From NCBI GenBank assembly GCA_021740625.1, contig JAIOZK010000032.1, forward strand, positions 1-41,427: a DNA stretch of 41,427 nt, in the 5' to 3' direction. The DNA is from Bacteroidales bacterium. Its GTDB lineage: Bacteria > Bacteroidota > Bacteroidia > Bacteroidales > JAIOZK01. The position numbers were made by a program, and so were the translations under genes. The notes beneath the pieces were generated by a model, which saw only the letters and a program-made list of their open reading frames with translations, had not been told where the DNA came from and ran no database searches. Below, piece by piece: positions 8,055 through 16,248 of the stretch (position 1 is its first letter; every line of letters starts with the position of its first letter).

Positions 8055-9833
8055 TTACGAAAGCTTAATTGCATCGAATTTACATTTGCTATAGCAGGTG
8101 CCGCACTTTATGCATTCTTCCTGATGGATGAAGTGCACTTCCTTGCGTTCTCCCTCTATACAGTTTGTGGGGCAGTTCTTAGCACAAACTGTACATCCTG
8201 TACATTTTTCAGGATCAATTTCATAAGTCAGCAATTTTTTACAAACCAGCGCCGGACATTTCTTGTCACGGATATGTGCCTCGTATTCATCGCGGAAATA
8301 TTTAATCGTTGTCAGAACAGGGTTTGGGGCTGTTTGTCCGAGTCCGCAAAGAGAGTTATCCTTGATCTGGTAAGAAAGTTCTTCCAGTTTTTCAATGTCA
8401 CCTTCACGGCCTTCTCCTTCGGTAATGCGGGTCAGGATCTCTAACATACGTTTGGTGCCAATGCGGCAGAAAGTACATTTTCCGCATGATTCTTTCTGTG
8501 TAAAATCCAGGAAGAATTTGGCCACATCAATCATACAGGTGGTTTCGTCCATCACCACCATACCCCCTGAACCCATGATAGCGCCGGTAGCATTCACCGA
8601 ATCATAATCTACAATTGTATCTGCCAGGTAGGCAGGGATGGTACCTCCTGAAGGCCCCCCCATCTGAACAGCCTTGAATTCCTTATTATCTTTGATACCT
8701 CCGCCGAGTTTGAAGATCACATCCCGTATGCTCATGCCCATGGGTACTTCCACCAGGCCGGATCGTTTGATCTTACCTGCCAGTGCAAAGACCTTTGTAC
8801 CACGGCTTTTATCTGTCCCATATTTGCGATAGTCTTCGGCACCATGCTGAATGATCCATGGGATATTGGCGAGGGTTTCCACATTGTTGATGTTGGTGGG
8901 TTTTCTCCACAAACCGGATGAGGCCGGGAAAGGAGGACGTTTACGGGGCATACCGCGCTGTCCTTCCACCGAAGCAATCAGGGCAGTTTCCTCACCACAA
9001 ACAAATGCACCTGCACCTTCTTTGATGTAGATGTCGAAATTAAATCCATCGATGCCTAAGATATTTTCTCCCATGTAACCTTTGGCCCTTGCCTGTTCGA
9101 TGGCAATATTCAAACGTTTGATGGCAAGCGGATATTCTGCACGGCAATAGATTACACCACCGGTGGCTTCTATAGCATAAGCACCGATGATCATGCCTTC
9201 CAGCACAGCATGCGGATCACCTTCCAGGACGGAACGGTCCATGAATGCTCCAGGGTCTCCCTCATCCGCATTGCAGATAATGTATTTTTCATCCGACTTA
9301 TTGTTGTTGGCAAACTTCCACTTGAGCCCGGTGGGGAACCCGCCTCCACCGCGGCCTCTCAATCCTGAATTCAGGACACTCTGGATCACATCCAGGCGCG
9401 ACATCTGTTGCCCGGCGATCATGCGAATGGCCCGGTAACCTCCACGCCCCTCGTATTCCTCTATCTTTTCCGGATCAATGTACCCGCAATTACGCAAAGC
9501 GATCTTTACCTGATCTTCGTTATAGGTGTCATCCTCGGTTTGCACGAGATCGGACTTAACAATATATTCCTTAACCGGATTGTGCTGGTTGATGTGCTTG
9601 TCGAGCACCTCGATTACCCTTTCTTCATCGATATCCCCGTAAAGATACGAACCATTCTCGTCGATGATCTCCACCAGTGGTTCACGATAGCACATGCCAA
9701 TACACGAAGTCTTCTTCAGTTCAATATCGAGATTCTCGACTTTTTTCAAAGCCTGAATCTTGTCAAAAACTTTTGCAGCTCCGGCTGCGATTCCGCAGCT
9801 TCCCAATCCGACGATTACTTTTGGCGTTTCCAT
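8055..9833 (-). CDS. NuoF/HydB-like flavoprotein subunit (StnB-like)
   Basis: 592 residues from the ATG at 9833. An upstream in-frame TTG would add 8 residues encoded in repeat DNA and is unlikely. The protein has an N-terminal thioredoxin-like [2Fe-2S] domain (C13, C44, C48). A NuoF core follows, with a glycine-rich FMN/NADH loop (157-171, GLRGRGGGGFPTG), ICNADEGDP (186-194) and a [4Fe-4S] site (C450, C453, C456, C496). The C-terminal ferredoxin domain carries two clusters (C544-C554, C574-C584). This is the HydB architecture of bifurcating HydABC and Stn complexes, where FMN oxidises or reduces NADH and the clusters connect to ferredoxin. It lies 24 nt before the NuoG-GltD gene and downstream of the NuoE-like gene. 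No [FeFe]-hydrogenase gene is nearby, which argues for a transhydrogenase rather than a hydrogenase. Confidence 0.85.
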   Translation of the reverse strand: METPKVIVGLGSCGIAAGAAKVFDKIQALKKVENLDIELKKTSCIGMCYREPLVEIIDENGSYLYGDIDEERVIEVLDKHINQHNPVKEYIVKSDLVQTEDDTYNEDQVKIALRNCGYIDPEKIEEYEGRGGYRAIRMIAGQQMSRLDVIQSVLNSGLRGRGGGGFPTGLKWKFANNNKSDEKYIICNADEGDPGAFMDRSVLEGDPHAVLEGMIIGAYAIEATGGVIYCRAEYPLAIKRLNIAIEQARAKGYMGENILGIDGFNFDIYIKEGAGAFVCGEETALIASVEGQRGMPRKRPPFPASSGLWRKPTNINNVETLANIPWIIQHGAEDYRKYGTDKSRGTKVFALAGKIKRSGLVEVPMGMSIRDVIFKLGGGIKDNKEFKAVQMGGPSGGTIPAYLADTIVDYDSVNATGAIMGSGGMVVMDETTCMIDVAKFFLDFTQKESCGKCTFCRIGTKRMLEILTRITEGEGREGDIEKLEELSYQIKDNSLCGLGQTAPNPVLTTIKYFRDEYEAHIRDKKCPALVCKKLLTYEIDPEKCTGCTVCAKNCPTNCIEGERKEVHFIHQEECIKCGTCYSKCKFDAIKLS

Positions 9834-9843
9834 AAATAAATAT

Positions 9844-9917
9844 GTTGCAGGTTGCAAGTTGCAGGTTACAGGTTTTGTTCGCTGTTTGGCTAGTAAGCTG
9901 TAACTTAAACTTGCAAC
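9844..9917. repeat. GTTGCAG heptamer repeat forming an imperfect hairpin
   Basis: Four heptamers (GTTGCAG, GTTGCAA, GTTGCAG, GTTACAG; 9844-9871) are followed by a roughly complementary arm at 9898-9917. The element fills the spacer between the NuoE-like and NuoF-like genes and would fold in the mRNA. Confidence 0.6.
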
Positions 9918-9922
9918 AAGTT

Positions 9923-10441
9923 TTAATTGTTTTCTTTAATTCTTATATTCTTCACGATTTTCACCGCCTGCTTGCCATCGAGCTTCCCGTAAGTCTCATC
10001 ACCGATCATCATAACAGGGGCCAGTGAGCAACACCCAAGACAAGCAACAGATTCAAGGGTAAATAAACCATCTTCAGTGGTTTCTCCGTCCTTAACTTTC
10101 AGGGCTTCTTCCAGTGCTTCGGTGACTTCATTTGCATTTTGCACATGACAAGCCGTGCCATGGCATACTTTCACGATATATTTCCCAACGGGATTGAGTC
10201 GAAATTGTGCATAAAAGGTCGCTACTCCATATATTTCACTGAGTTTTAATCCCGTTTCTTTGGATATCTTCTCAAAAGCACCCCGGGGAATATATCCGAA
10301 AATATCCTGTGTGCCTTGAAGCAGGGGGATCAGATTACCCTTTTTTGATTTGTATTTTTCGATAAGTTCGTCCAGCAAACTGAGATCGACTTCAGCATCC
10401 TGGACAACTTCCTGTTTCTTACTGATTCTTGCAATACGCAT
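9923..10441 (-). CDS. NuoE/HydC-like [2Fe-2S] subunit (StnA-like)
   Basis: 172 residues, thioredoxin-like [2Fe-2S] ferredoxin fold. The four ligands are C93 and C98 (VCHGTACHV) plus C134 and C138 (ACLGCC), the standard NuoE spacing. The helical N-terminus contains the conserved GTQDIFGYIP and EIYGVATFY stretches. It starts at an ATG and is the first gene of the three-gene minus-strand operon. Its role is to pass electrons to or from the FMN of the NuoF-like partner. Other NuoE-like proteins (HydC, NuoE of complex I) look the same in sequence. The choice of the Stn family rests on the neighbouring NuoG-GltD fusion. Confidence 0.87.
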   Translation of the reverse strand: MRIARISKKQEVVQDAEVDLSLLDELIEKYKSKKGNLIPLLQGTQDIFGYIPRGAFEKISKETGLKLSEIYGVATFYAQFRLNPVGKYIVKVCHGTACHVQNANEVTEALEEALKVKDGETTEDGLFTLESVACLGCCSLAPVMMIGDETYGKLDGKQAVKIVKNIRIKENN

Positions 10442-10626
10442 CGTTCAACACATTAAATTTGAGTGGATAAAATTATAAAATGTTTCATTGGTAAGCTGTT
10501 GTTTTAATAATTTAAAAGATGTCTAAATAGCGTAATTATCAAGGAATTAAGACCTGTGATACAGCTTATTGTGAATGAAGTAACAATGAGATGGTTAGGA
10601 AGCTGCCTCAGGCCTAAAAAATTCTC

Positions 10627-10634
10627 TAAATTTG
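10627..10634 (+). promoter_or_regulatory. Candidate -7 element TAAATTTG for the kinase/ABC/STAS operon
   Basis: TAAATTTG fits TAnnTTTG and lies about 98 nt upstream of the ATG at 10732. A second identical match is at 10454-10461. Neither has a clear -33 partner, so which one is used, if either, is uncertain. The 290-bp gap 10442-10731 holds no other feature that I can support. Confidence 0.3.
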
Positions 10635-10731
10635 TTTCAGAGGCAAACAAAGTTTAGCTCGAATAACTGAATTTCCCTGGTCAGATATTCTATAATGATA
10701 AAATATCCTGCTAACAGATAATTAGTTAGGA

Positions 10732-11157
10732 ATGGCAGATAAGCAGATTGAAATAAAAAAGATCCGGTTATCAAATCAGATGGATGCGTTGCAAAAGATC
10801 AACCGGAAACTTGAAGAATTGGGAAACAAATGGGAGCTTCCTGATCCTTTCGTAATGAAAATTAACCTTGTTCTGGAAGAGGCATTCACAAATATAGTAA
10901 AACATGCTTACAGGGATCAGCAAGCGCACACCATACTGTTAGCCTTCGAAAAGCATGAAAATCGGCTCATAATTACATTTGAAGATGACGGCATTGCATA
11001 TGACCCGACGAAAGCTTCAGACCCGGATATCAGCCTGGATGCAAAAGACAGGGAGGTAGGTGGACTTGGAATTTTTCTGATAAGACAAATGATGGATGAG
11101 GTAAGGTATGAGCGAAGAGAAAATACAAATATTTTGCGCATGGGAAAAAGCTATTGA
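10732..11157 (+). CDS. RsbW/SpoIIAB-type serine kinase / anti-sigma regulatory factor
   Basis: 141 residues, single GHKL ATPase domain (HATPase_c_2 type). The N-box is LEEAFTNIVKHAY with E50 and N54, the E-x3-N arrangement of kinases in partner switching. The G1 box is EDDGIAYDP (84-92) and the G2 box is GGLGIFLIRQMMDE (110-123). All look intact, so ATP binding and serine kinase activity toward a STAS protein are expected. It has no membrane segment. It starts at an ATG and lies 40 nt before the triple substrate-binding gene, first in an operon that also carries a STAS protein with a phosphorylatable Ser. No sigma factor or PP2C phosphatase is adjacent, so the target could be the STAS protein of the transporter operon or a distant sigma factor. 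Confidence 0.87.
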   Translation: MADKQIEIKKIRLSNQMDALQKINRKLEELGNKWELPDPFVMKINLVLEEAFTNIVKHAYRDQQAHTILLAFEKHENRLIITFEDDGIAYDPTKASDPDISLDAKDREVGGLGIFLIRQMMDEVRYERRENTNILRMGKSY

Positions 11158-11197
11158 TCCCGGCAAATCCATTTGACATATCGATAAAACATAGACA

Positions 11198-14086
11198 ATG
11201 AAAAATATCATCAAAGATCTCTGGCTGGCTGTAACGCTGATCCTGGCTACATCGGCCATTCTGCTGCTATCCGACCTGGAACAAAGAAAGTCTTCCAGAT
11301 CCATTTCTAAGGCAGCCTATCCAGGTATCGCCATCATGCAAATATCTTCTACTTCTCTGCTCGACAATCATGTGAAGGGTGTTGTCGACGGACTTCAATC
11401 CGCAGGCTTTGTGGCCCCTGGCCAGGATAACATTAGAATTTTTAATCCCCAGGCAGATCTCTCCACAGCCAGTGCAATTGCAAAAGATATTGTACACGGT
11501 CCTTATGAAATGATAATTACTTCCAGTACTGTGGCCATGCAAACCATTGCCAATGCAAATAAGAGCAGCAGAAAGACGCATATTTTCGGTGCCGTTACAG
11601 ATCCTTACGGAGCAGGTGTTGGAATTTCCGGACCGGGAGCAGATCAACATCCTTCCTACATGGCCGGGGTTGGCACTTTCCAGCCCGTAGCCGAAGCATT
11701 CCGCATGCTCAGAAAATTAAACCCGGGTATCAAAAAGGTGGGCGTGGTCTGGAATCCCGGTGAACAATGTTCCGAAGCCTGCATGCGGGAAGCGCGTAAA
11801 ATCTGTGATAAACTGGATATAGAGCTTATGGAAGCCACCGCAACCAATACCTCGGAAGTATCCGAAGCAGCAAGATCTTTGCTGGCAAAAGGCGTGGAAG
11901 CCATCTGGATCGGTGGTGATACCATTGCCACTTCATCGGCCGACATGATCATCAAAATTGCGGAAGAAAGACAGCTTCCTGTTTTTACCAATGATCCGAC
12001 TGATGTAAAAAAAGGAGCCCTTTTCGGACTTGGCGCCGACTATTATAGCGTGGGCAGATATACAGCAGATGTTGCTGCAGATGTGCTGGATGGGAAAGAT
12101 CCTGCCGAATTCCGCATTGAGAATCTTGTACCCCAATTGCTTGCTGTGAACGATGAGGTTATGAAACGCCTGGCGAAACCCTGGGAAATGACACAGGAAG
12201 TCCGCGATCTCTTATTGCAACAGGAACAGAAAGGTGGTCTGATAAAAAGCATTGACTTCTCATCCCTTAATTATCAAAAAAAACCGCCGGAAATTGAAAG
12301 CCTGATAGCCGCAGACCAATTCCTGCACCTGCATCAGTACAGAGGCAAAACCATGAAAATCGCATTGATCAATCTGGTGGAAAACCTGGCCCTGGAGAAT
12401 TCTATCGCAGGAGTAGAAAAGGGATTGCAGGAAAGTGGTCTGGTGGAAGGAAAAGATTATACCCTCAGGATTTATTGTGCCCAGGGCGAGATCGGACAGC
12501 TCCCTCAGATCCTCACGGCAGCCCTGCAGGAAAAGCCTGACCTTGTGATCACAGTTACAACCCCTGCATTTGTTGCAGCAACACAAAGAGTCAGGGAAAC
12601 ACCTTTGCTTTTTACCATCGCAAGCAATCCTTTTAAGATCAAAGTTTTTGAAGAAGGTGCACTGCCTGAAAACATATGTGGTATCCATGACGACCCCCCT
12701 GTTGCCGGAGTACTGGATATGGCCATCCGGTATCACGAAGGTTTGAAAAAAGTAGGTATCATTTACGATGCCGCCCAACCCAATTCCCTGATATCAGTGG
12801 AGAAATTAAGAAAGGCAGGTACCGAAAGGAACATTCATGTGCTGGAAGCGACAGCCTCCACGGCCTCAGAACTGAGCATGGCAGCACAATCACTTGTTCA
12901 GCGGGGAGCACAGGTATTTATCCTTTCAGCAGATAATCTTGCCTACACCGGATTTCCAGCCATCCTCAAAGTGGCCGAATCTGCTTCTATTCCCATCTAT
13001 ACCACGGAGAAAGAACTGGTCGAGCAGGGAGCTTCCGGAGCCATCGGTGATGATTTTCATCACTGGGGCCTGGAATCGGGAAAAATGGCGGCCAAAGTGC
13101 TGGCAGGTGTTCCGCCTGAAAAACTGGGCATCAGGCCGACAAGCAAACTTGTACGCATTGAACCCGGTCAGAAAGAGATGAGAAAAGACCATCCATCCAA
13201 GCTCAGGATTGTTCATTACAGCGAAACCGAATTCGCAGAGAGATGCCACGAGGGCCTGGTCGACGGACTTATCAATGCAGGTTTGGAAGAAGGCAGGGAT
13301 TATATCTTAAAAACTTATAACGCCCAGGGCGATATGTCGACATTATCGAGCATCATGACCACCATCAAAGCCGATCATGTGGACCTGCTGATGGTCATTT
13401 CAACACCAACACTTCAGGCTGCTCTTCGCCAGGCAGGCCCCGAAACAAAGATCGTTTTTACCGGTGTGGGGGATGGTGTGAAAGCCGGTGCCGGCAAATC
13501 AGAAACCGACCATCTGCCAAATGTCACGGGCATATCCACCCGTTCGCCTTTCAGGGGCATGGCAAGACTGATCAACGAAATGATGCCCGGAACCCACAAG
13601 GTAGGGACTTTGTTTACCCCTGCCGAGATCAACAGTGTGCTTTACAAGGACTGGTTCAAAGCCGCACTTGAGAAACATCATATAGAACTCGTAGCCATTC
13701 CGGTAAGTTCCAGTGCGGAGGTTTCCCAGGCAGCATCTGAATTATGCAGGCATGACATCCAGGCCGTTGCCCAGATCGTGGATAACCTGACACGCCCGGG
13801 CTTTGCACTGATCGCAAGGAAAGCCGGAGATAATAACCTTCCTGTGTTTTCCTTCGACAGTGATCAGATGGAGGAAGGAGCCTGTATTTGCCTGGCCAGA
13901 GACTATTACGATGCCGGGCTGGAAGCTGCTGTAAAAGCAGTCAGGGTGCTGCGGGGCGAGAACCCTGGAGACATCCCTTTTAACAATACACAATCAGAAA
14001 AACTGATCTATAATGAGACTTTGCTCGAAAGATTCAGGCTTTCCATTCCTGATTCTTTCAGAGAAAAAGCGGAAAAAAGACAATAA
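11198..14086 (+). CDS. Membrane-anchored ABC substrate-binding protein with three tandem binding domains
   Basis: 962 residues. An N-terminal hydrophobic segment (~7-25) has no obvious cleavage site and probably anchors the protein outside the cytoplasmic membrane. Three copies of an ABC_sub_bind (TrpX/COG2984-like) periplasmic domain follow at ~40-320, ~385-655 and ~668-940. Each has the same landmarks: an opening I(A/V)xx beta strand, a helix like GVxxGLxxAG(L/F), an (N/A)AQG(E/D)-like stretch, a KKVG(V/I) strand starting the second lobe, and an ATAxxxxEVxxAAxSL helix. The family is normally one such domain per protein, so a triple fusion is unusual. It sits in front of the STAS, permease and ATPase genes, so it should deliver ligand to that transporter. 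The ligand is unknown; some relatives take up tryptophan or other aromatic amino acids. Confidence 0.85.
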   Translation: MKNIIKDLWLAVTLILATSAILLLSDLEQRKSSRSISKAAYPGIAIMQISSTSLLDNHVKGVVDGLQSAGFVAPGQDNIRIFNPQADLSTASAIAKDIVHGPYEMIITSSTVAMQTIANANKSSRKTHIFGAVTDPYGAGVGISGPGADQHPSYMAGVGTFQPVAEAFRMLRKLNPGIKKVGVVWNPGEQCSEACMREARKICDKLDIELMEATATNTSEVSEAARSLLAKGVEAIWIGGDTIATSSADMIIKIAEERQLPVFTNDPTDVKKGALFGLGADYYSVGRYTADVAADVLDGKDPAEFRIENLVPQLLAVNDEVMKRLAKPWEMTQEVRDLLLQQEQKGGLIKSIDFSSLNYQKKPPEIESLIAADQFLHLHQYRGKTMKIALINLVENLALENSIAGVEKGLQESGLVEGKDYTLRIYCAQGEIGQLPQILTAALQEKPDLVITVTTPAFVAATQRVRETPLLFTIASNPFKIKVFEEGALPENICGIHDDPPVAGVLDMAIRYHEGLKKVGIIYDAAQPNSLISVEKLRKAGTERNIHVLEATASTASELSMAAQSLVQRGAQVFILSADNLAYTGFPAILKVAESASIPIYTTEKELVEQGASGAIGDDFHHWGLESGKMAAKVLAGVPPEKLGIRPTSKLVRIEPGQKEMRKDHPSKLRIVHYSETEFAERCHEGLVDGLINAGLEEGRDYILKTYNAQGDMSTLSSIMTTIKADHVDLLMVISTPTLQAALRQAGPETKIVFTGVGDGVKAGAGKSETDHLPNVTGISTRSPFRGMARLINEMMPGTHKVGTLFTPAEINSVLYKDWFKAALEKHHIELVAIPVSSSAEVSQAASELCRHDIQAVAQIVDNLTRPGFALIARKAGDNNLPVFSFDSDQMEEGACICLARDYYDAGLEAAVKAVRVLRGENPGDIPFNNTQSEKLIYNETLLERFRLSIPDSFREKAEKRQ

Positions 14087-14089
14087 TTC

Positions 14090-15310
14090 ATGGAACTCAA
14101 AACCAGAAAAACAGGCCAAATCATGATCATTTCCGCCAGTGGCAGACTGGATGCCAACTGGTCGGATTATTTCACAGAATCTTTCCTTGGATTTATACGC
14201 AAAGGTGAACATGAACTGGTGATTGATGCCGGGCAACTGGCTTTTCTCAGCTCGGCAGGCATACGTTCCCTGATCATGATCAGCAAAGAACTGGCCAAGG
14301 TAAAGGGGAAATTCACCATCGTCAATGCAAATGATTTCGTGAGCAATACCCTGCAGACCACAGGCCTTGGAACCTGGCTCTCTGATGCCAACATGCCGGG
14401 CATAAGAACAAAAGATGAAGAAATTGCAGAAGATACCATTCCGCAAGATCACTTCACATTAAAAGAAGTTGCATCGATGAGCTTATCGGTGCACAGTGGA
14501 TGGAAACCCTGGGAAGAAATTCAAAAGGATCGGATCAGGAAAGTAAGTTTTCCTCCGGATTCATACGCCCTGGGGATTGGCAGTCCGCTCAGCGGGGAAA
14601 GGACGCATGATAGAAAATTCGGTGAGTTCCTTGCAATATGCGGGAATCTGGCCTACCAGCCCCCCGAAGATAAAAGCCATCCGGATTACCTGATGGCCAT
14701 GGAGAATTACACCCCGGAGATGCTCAGCATACAGAATCTGTATTGCCGGGGAGAAATGGCACATCTGCTGAGATTCTGGCCAGGAGAGCAGAAAACCTCC
14801 ACCGGAATCAGTGAACTTGCCAACCGTGCACTGGAACTTTGTCATTCGGACGGAGTAGCTCTTGCCGTGCTGGGCGAGATCGACGGACTGGTCGGGGCTT
14901 TTATGATCAAATCACCCACAGAGAAAGAAACAGGGGAAAGCATTGATTATCCCGGGATCAGGGATTGGGTGTCATTTTGCGGAGAACGCATGTTTACAGG
15001 CGAGCAAGCATTAATCTTCGGGATTGCTTTCAGAAAAAACAAGCCCAGGTCTGCAAGCTTGCTCAGCAGGCTCCCTTCCAATCCAGAGCTTGCAGCGCAC
15101 ATGCATGCCGTTGTTTTTCCACACCAGCCATTGCAAAACGGTTTGCTTGACCTGAAAAAACAAACCGAAAAGTTTTTTAACGGTCCGCCACCGAAAGCGA
15201 TGATCCATCTCCTTGAAGATAACAGACCGGCCAGGGGACTCGGCGAAAGTTCACTCATTCGGGGAGCCATGTGGTGCTCCCCCATTAAAAATATGGAGGA
15301 AACATTATGA
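14090..15310 (+). CDS. STAS-domain protein fused to an unrecognised ~270-residue domain
   Basis: 406 residues, no membrane segments. Residues 1-~105 are a STAS (anti-sigma factor antagonist) domain; the phospho-acceptor region is AFLSSAGIRS, with S55 in the position of SpoIIAA Ser58. The remaining part (~125-400) has no family that I recognise. It contains a hydrophobic core near ALAVLGEIDGLVGAF and a C-terminal stretch GESSLIRGAMWCSP. It starts 3 nt after the substrate-binding gene, and its stop overlaps the permease ATG by 4 nt, so translation is probably coupled to the transporter. By analogy with MlaB, a STAS subunit bound to an ABC ATPase, it could sit on the ATPase encoded two genes downstream. 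The kinase gene at the front of the operon could phosphorylate it. Both ideas are inference. Confidence 0.8.
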   Translation: MELKTRKTGQIMIISASGRLDANWSDYFTESFLGFIRKGEHELVIDAGQLAFLSSAGIRSLIMISKELAKVKGKFTIVNANDFVSNTLQTTGLGTWLSDANMPGIRTKDEEIAEDTIPQDHFTLKEVASMSLSVHSGWKPWEEIQKDRIRKVSFPPDSYALGIGSPLSGERTHDRKFGEFLAICGNLAYQPPEDKSHPDYLMAMENYTPEMLSIQNLYCRGEMAHLLRFWPGEQKTSTGISELANRALELCHSDGVALAVLGEIDGLVGAFMIKSPTEKETGESIDYPGIRDWVSFCGERMFTGEQALIFGIAFRKNKPRSASLLSRLPSNPELAAHMHAVVFPHQPLQNGLLDLKKQTEKFFNGPPPKAMIHLLEDNRPARGLGESSLIRGAMWCSPIKNMEETL

Positions 15311-16248
15311 ACCTGATCATCGGTGCATTTACGATCGGCCTGATACTATCCCTGCTCTCAATGGGAATGCTTATCAGTTTCAGGATGATAAAATTTACAG
15401 ATATCACAGTAGATGGATCCTTCACACTGGGCGCATCGATAACCGCAATGCTGATCATTTCGGGCTGGTCGCCCTGGCTGGCCAGCCTGGTAGCATTCCT
15501 CTGCGGAATGCTTGCCGGATCGCTAACCGGGATACTCTACACCCGTTTTAAAATCCAGGAAATCCTGGCAGGCATTCTGATGATGACTGCTCTTTATTCC
15601 GTCAACCTGCGCATCATGGGAAGAAGCAACATCCCACTGCTGGATACCTCAACGGTCTCAGAATTTCCTGAGCGAGTGCTTGTAAACCTTTCGGATGGTG
15701 GGTCAAAGCTTTCTATTTTCGGATGGTCTGTTTCCATGATGGACCTGGCGGTATTTATCAGCAGCATCATCATTTGCTCCCTGATCGCGTGGCTGCTATT
15801 CCGTTTCCTGCTCACCCATTTCGGAACGGCTTTGCGGGCTACCGGAAACAACCGGCAGATGGTCAGGGCCCAGGGGGTGAACAACAATGCCATGGTGATC
15901 TTCAGCCTGGGCCTTTCGAACGGCCTGGTCGCCCTTTCGGGAGCCCTGCTGGCCCAGTACCAGGGATTTGCGGATGTACAGATGGGGATTGGCATGATGG
16001 TATGGGGGCTGGCAAGCATTATCATTGGGGAAGCCCTGGTCGGCAAAAGCAGCCTGGGCATTACCATTACCGGCGTCATTCTCGGAACCATACTCTTCAG
16101 ACTGCTGATCGCCATTGCCCTGCGCTGGGGACTGAACCCGAATGACCTGAAGCTGGTCACGGCCATATTCGTTTTCGCTGCACTGGTGGCACCAAAGTTT
16201 TTCAGAACCATGCATAAAAAATTCTTTAAATCCTCTTATCATGCTTAA
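15307..16248 (+). CDS. ABC transporter permease (COG4120/TrpY-like)
   Basis: 313 residues, about eight transmembrane helices spread along the whole length. It resembles the permeases paired with TrpX-like binding proteins: KFTDITVDGSFTLGA near the N-terminus, KIQEILAGILMM, LRATGNN(R)QMVRAQG near the middle (the cytoplasmic coupling region) and LSGALLAQYQGFADVQMGIGMMVWGLASIIIGE afterwards (given here as family landmarks read off in pieces). It starts at an ATG overlapping the previous stop, and its own end overlaps the ATPase start by 8 nt. It forms the membrane channel of the transporter encoded by this operon. Confidence 0.88.
   Translation: MNLIIGAFTIGLILSLLSMGMLISFRMIKFTDITVDGSFTLGASITAMLIISGWSPWLASLVAFLCGMLAGSLTGILYTRFKIQEILAGILMMTALYSVNLRIMGRSNIPLLDTSTVSEFPERVLVNLSDGGSKLSIFGWSVSMMDLAVFISSIIICSLIAWLLFRFLLTHFGTALRATGNNRQMVRAQGVNNNAMVIFSLGLSNGLVALSGALLAQYQGFADVQMGIGMMVWGLASIIIGEALVGKSSLGITITGVILGTILFRLLIAIALRWGLNPNDLKLVTAIFVFAALVAPKFFRTMHKKFFKSSYHA

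Noticed and set aside
4329-10441. [FeFe]-hydrogenase HydABC
   Set aside because: HydB- and HydC-like subunits are present, but no H-cluster motifs were found in the third subunit.
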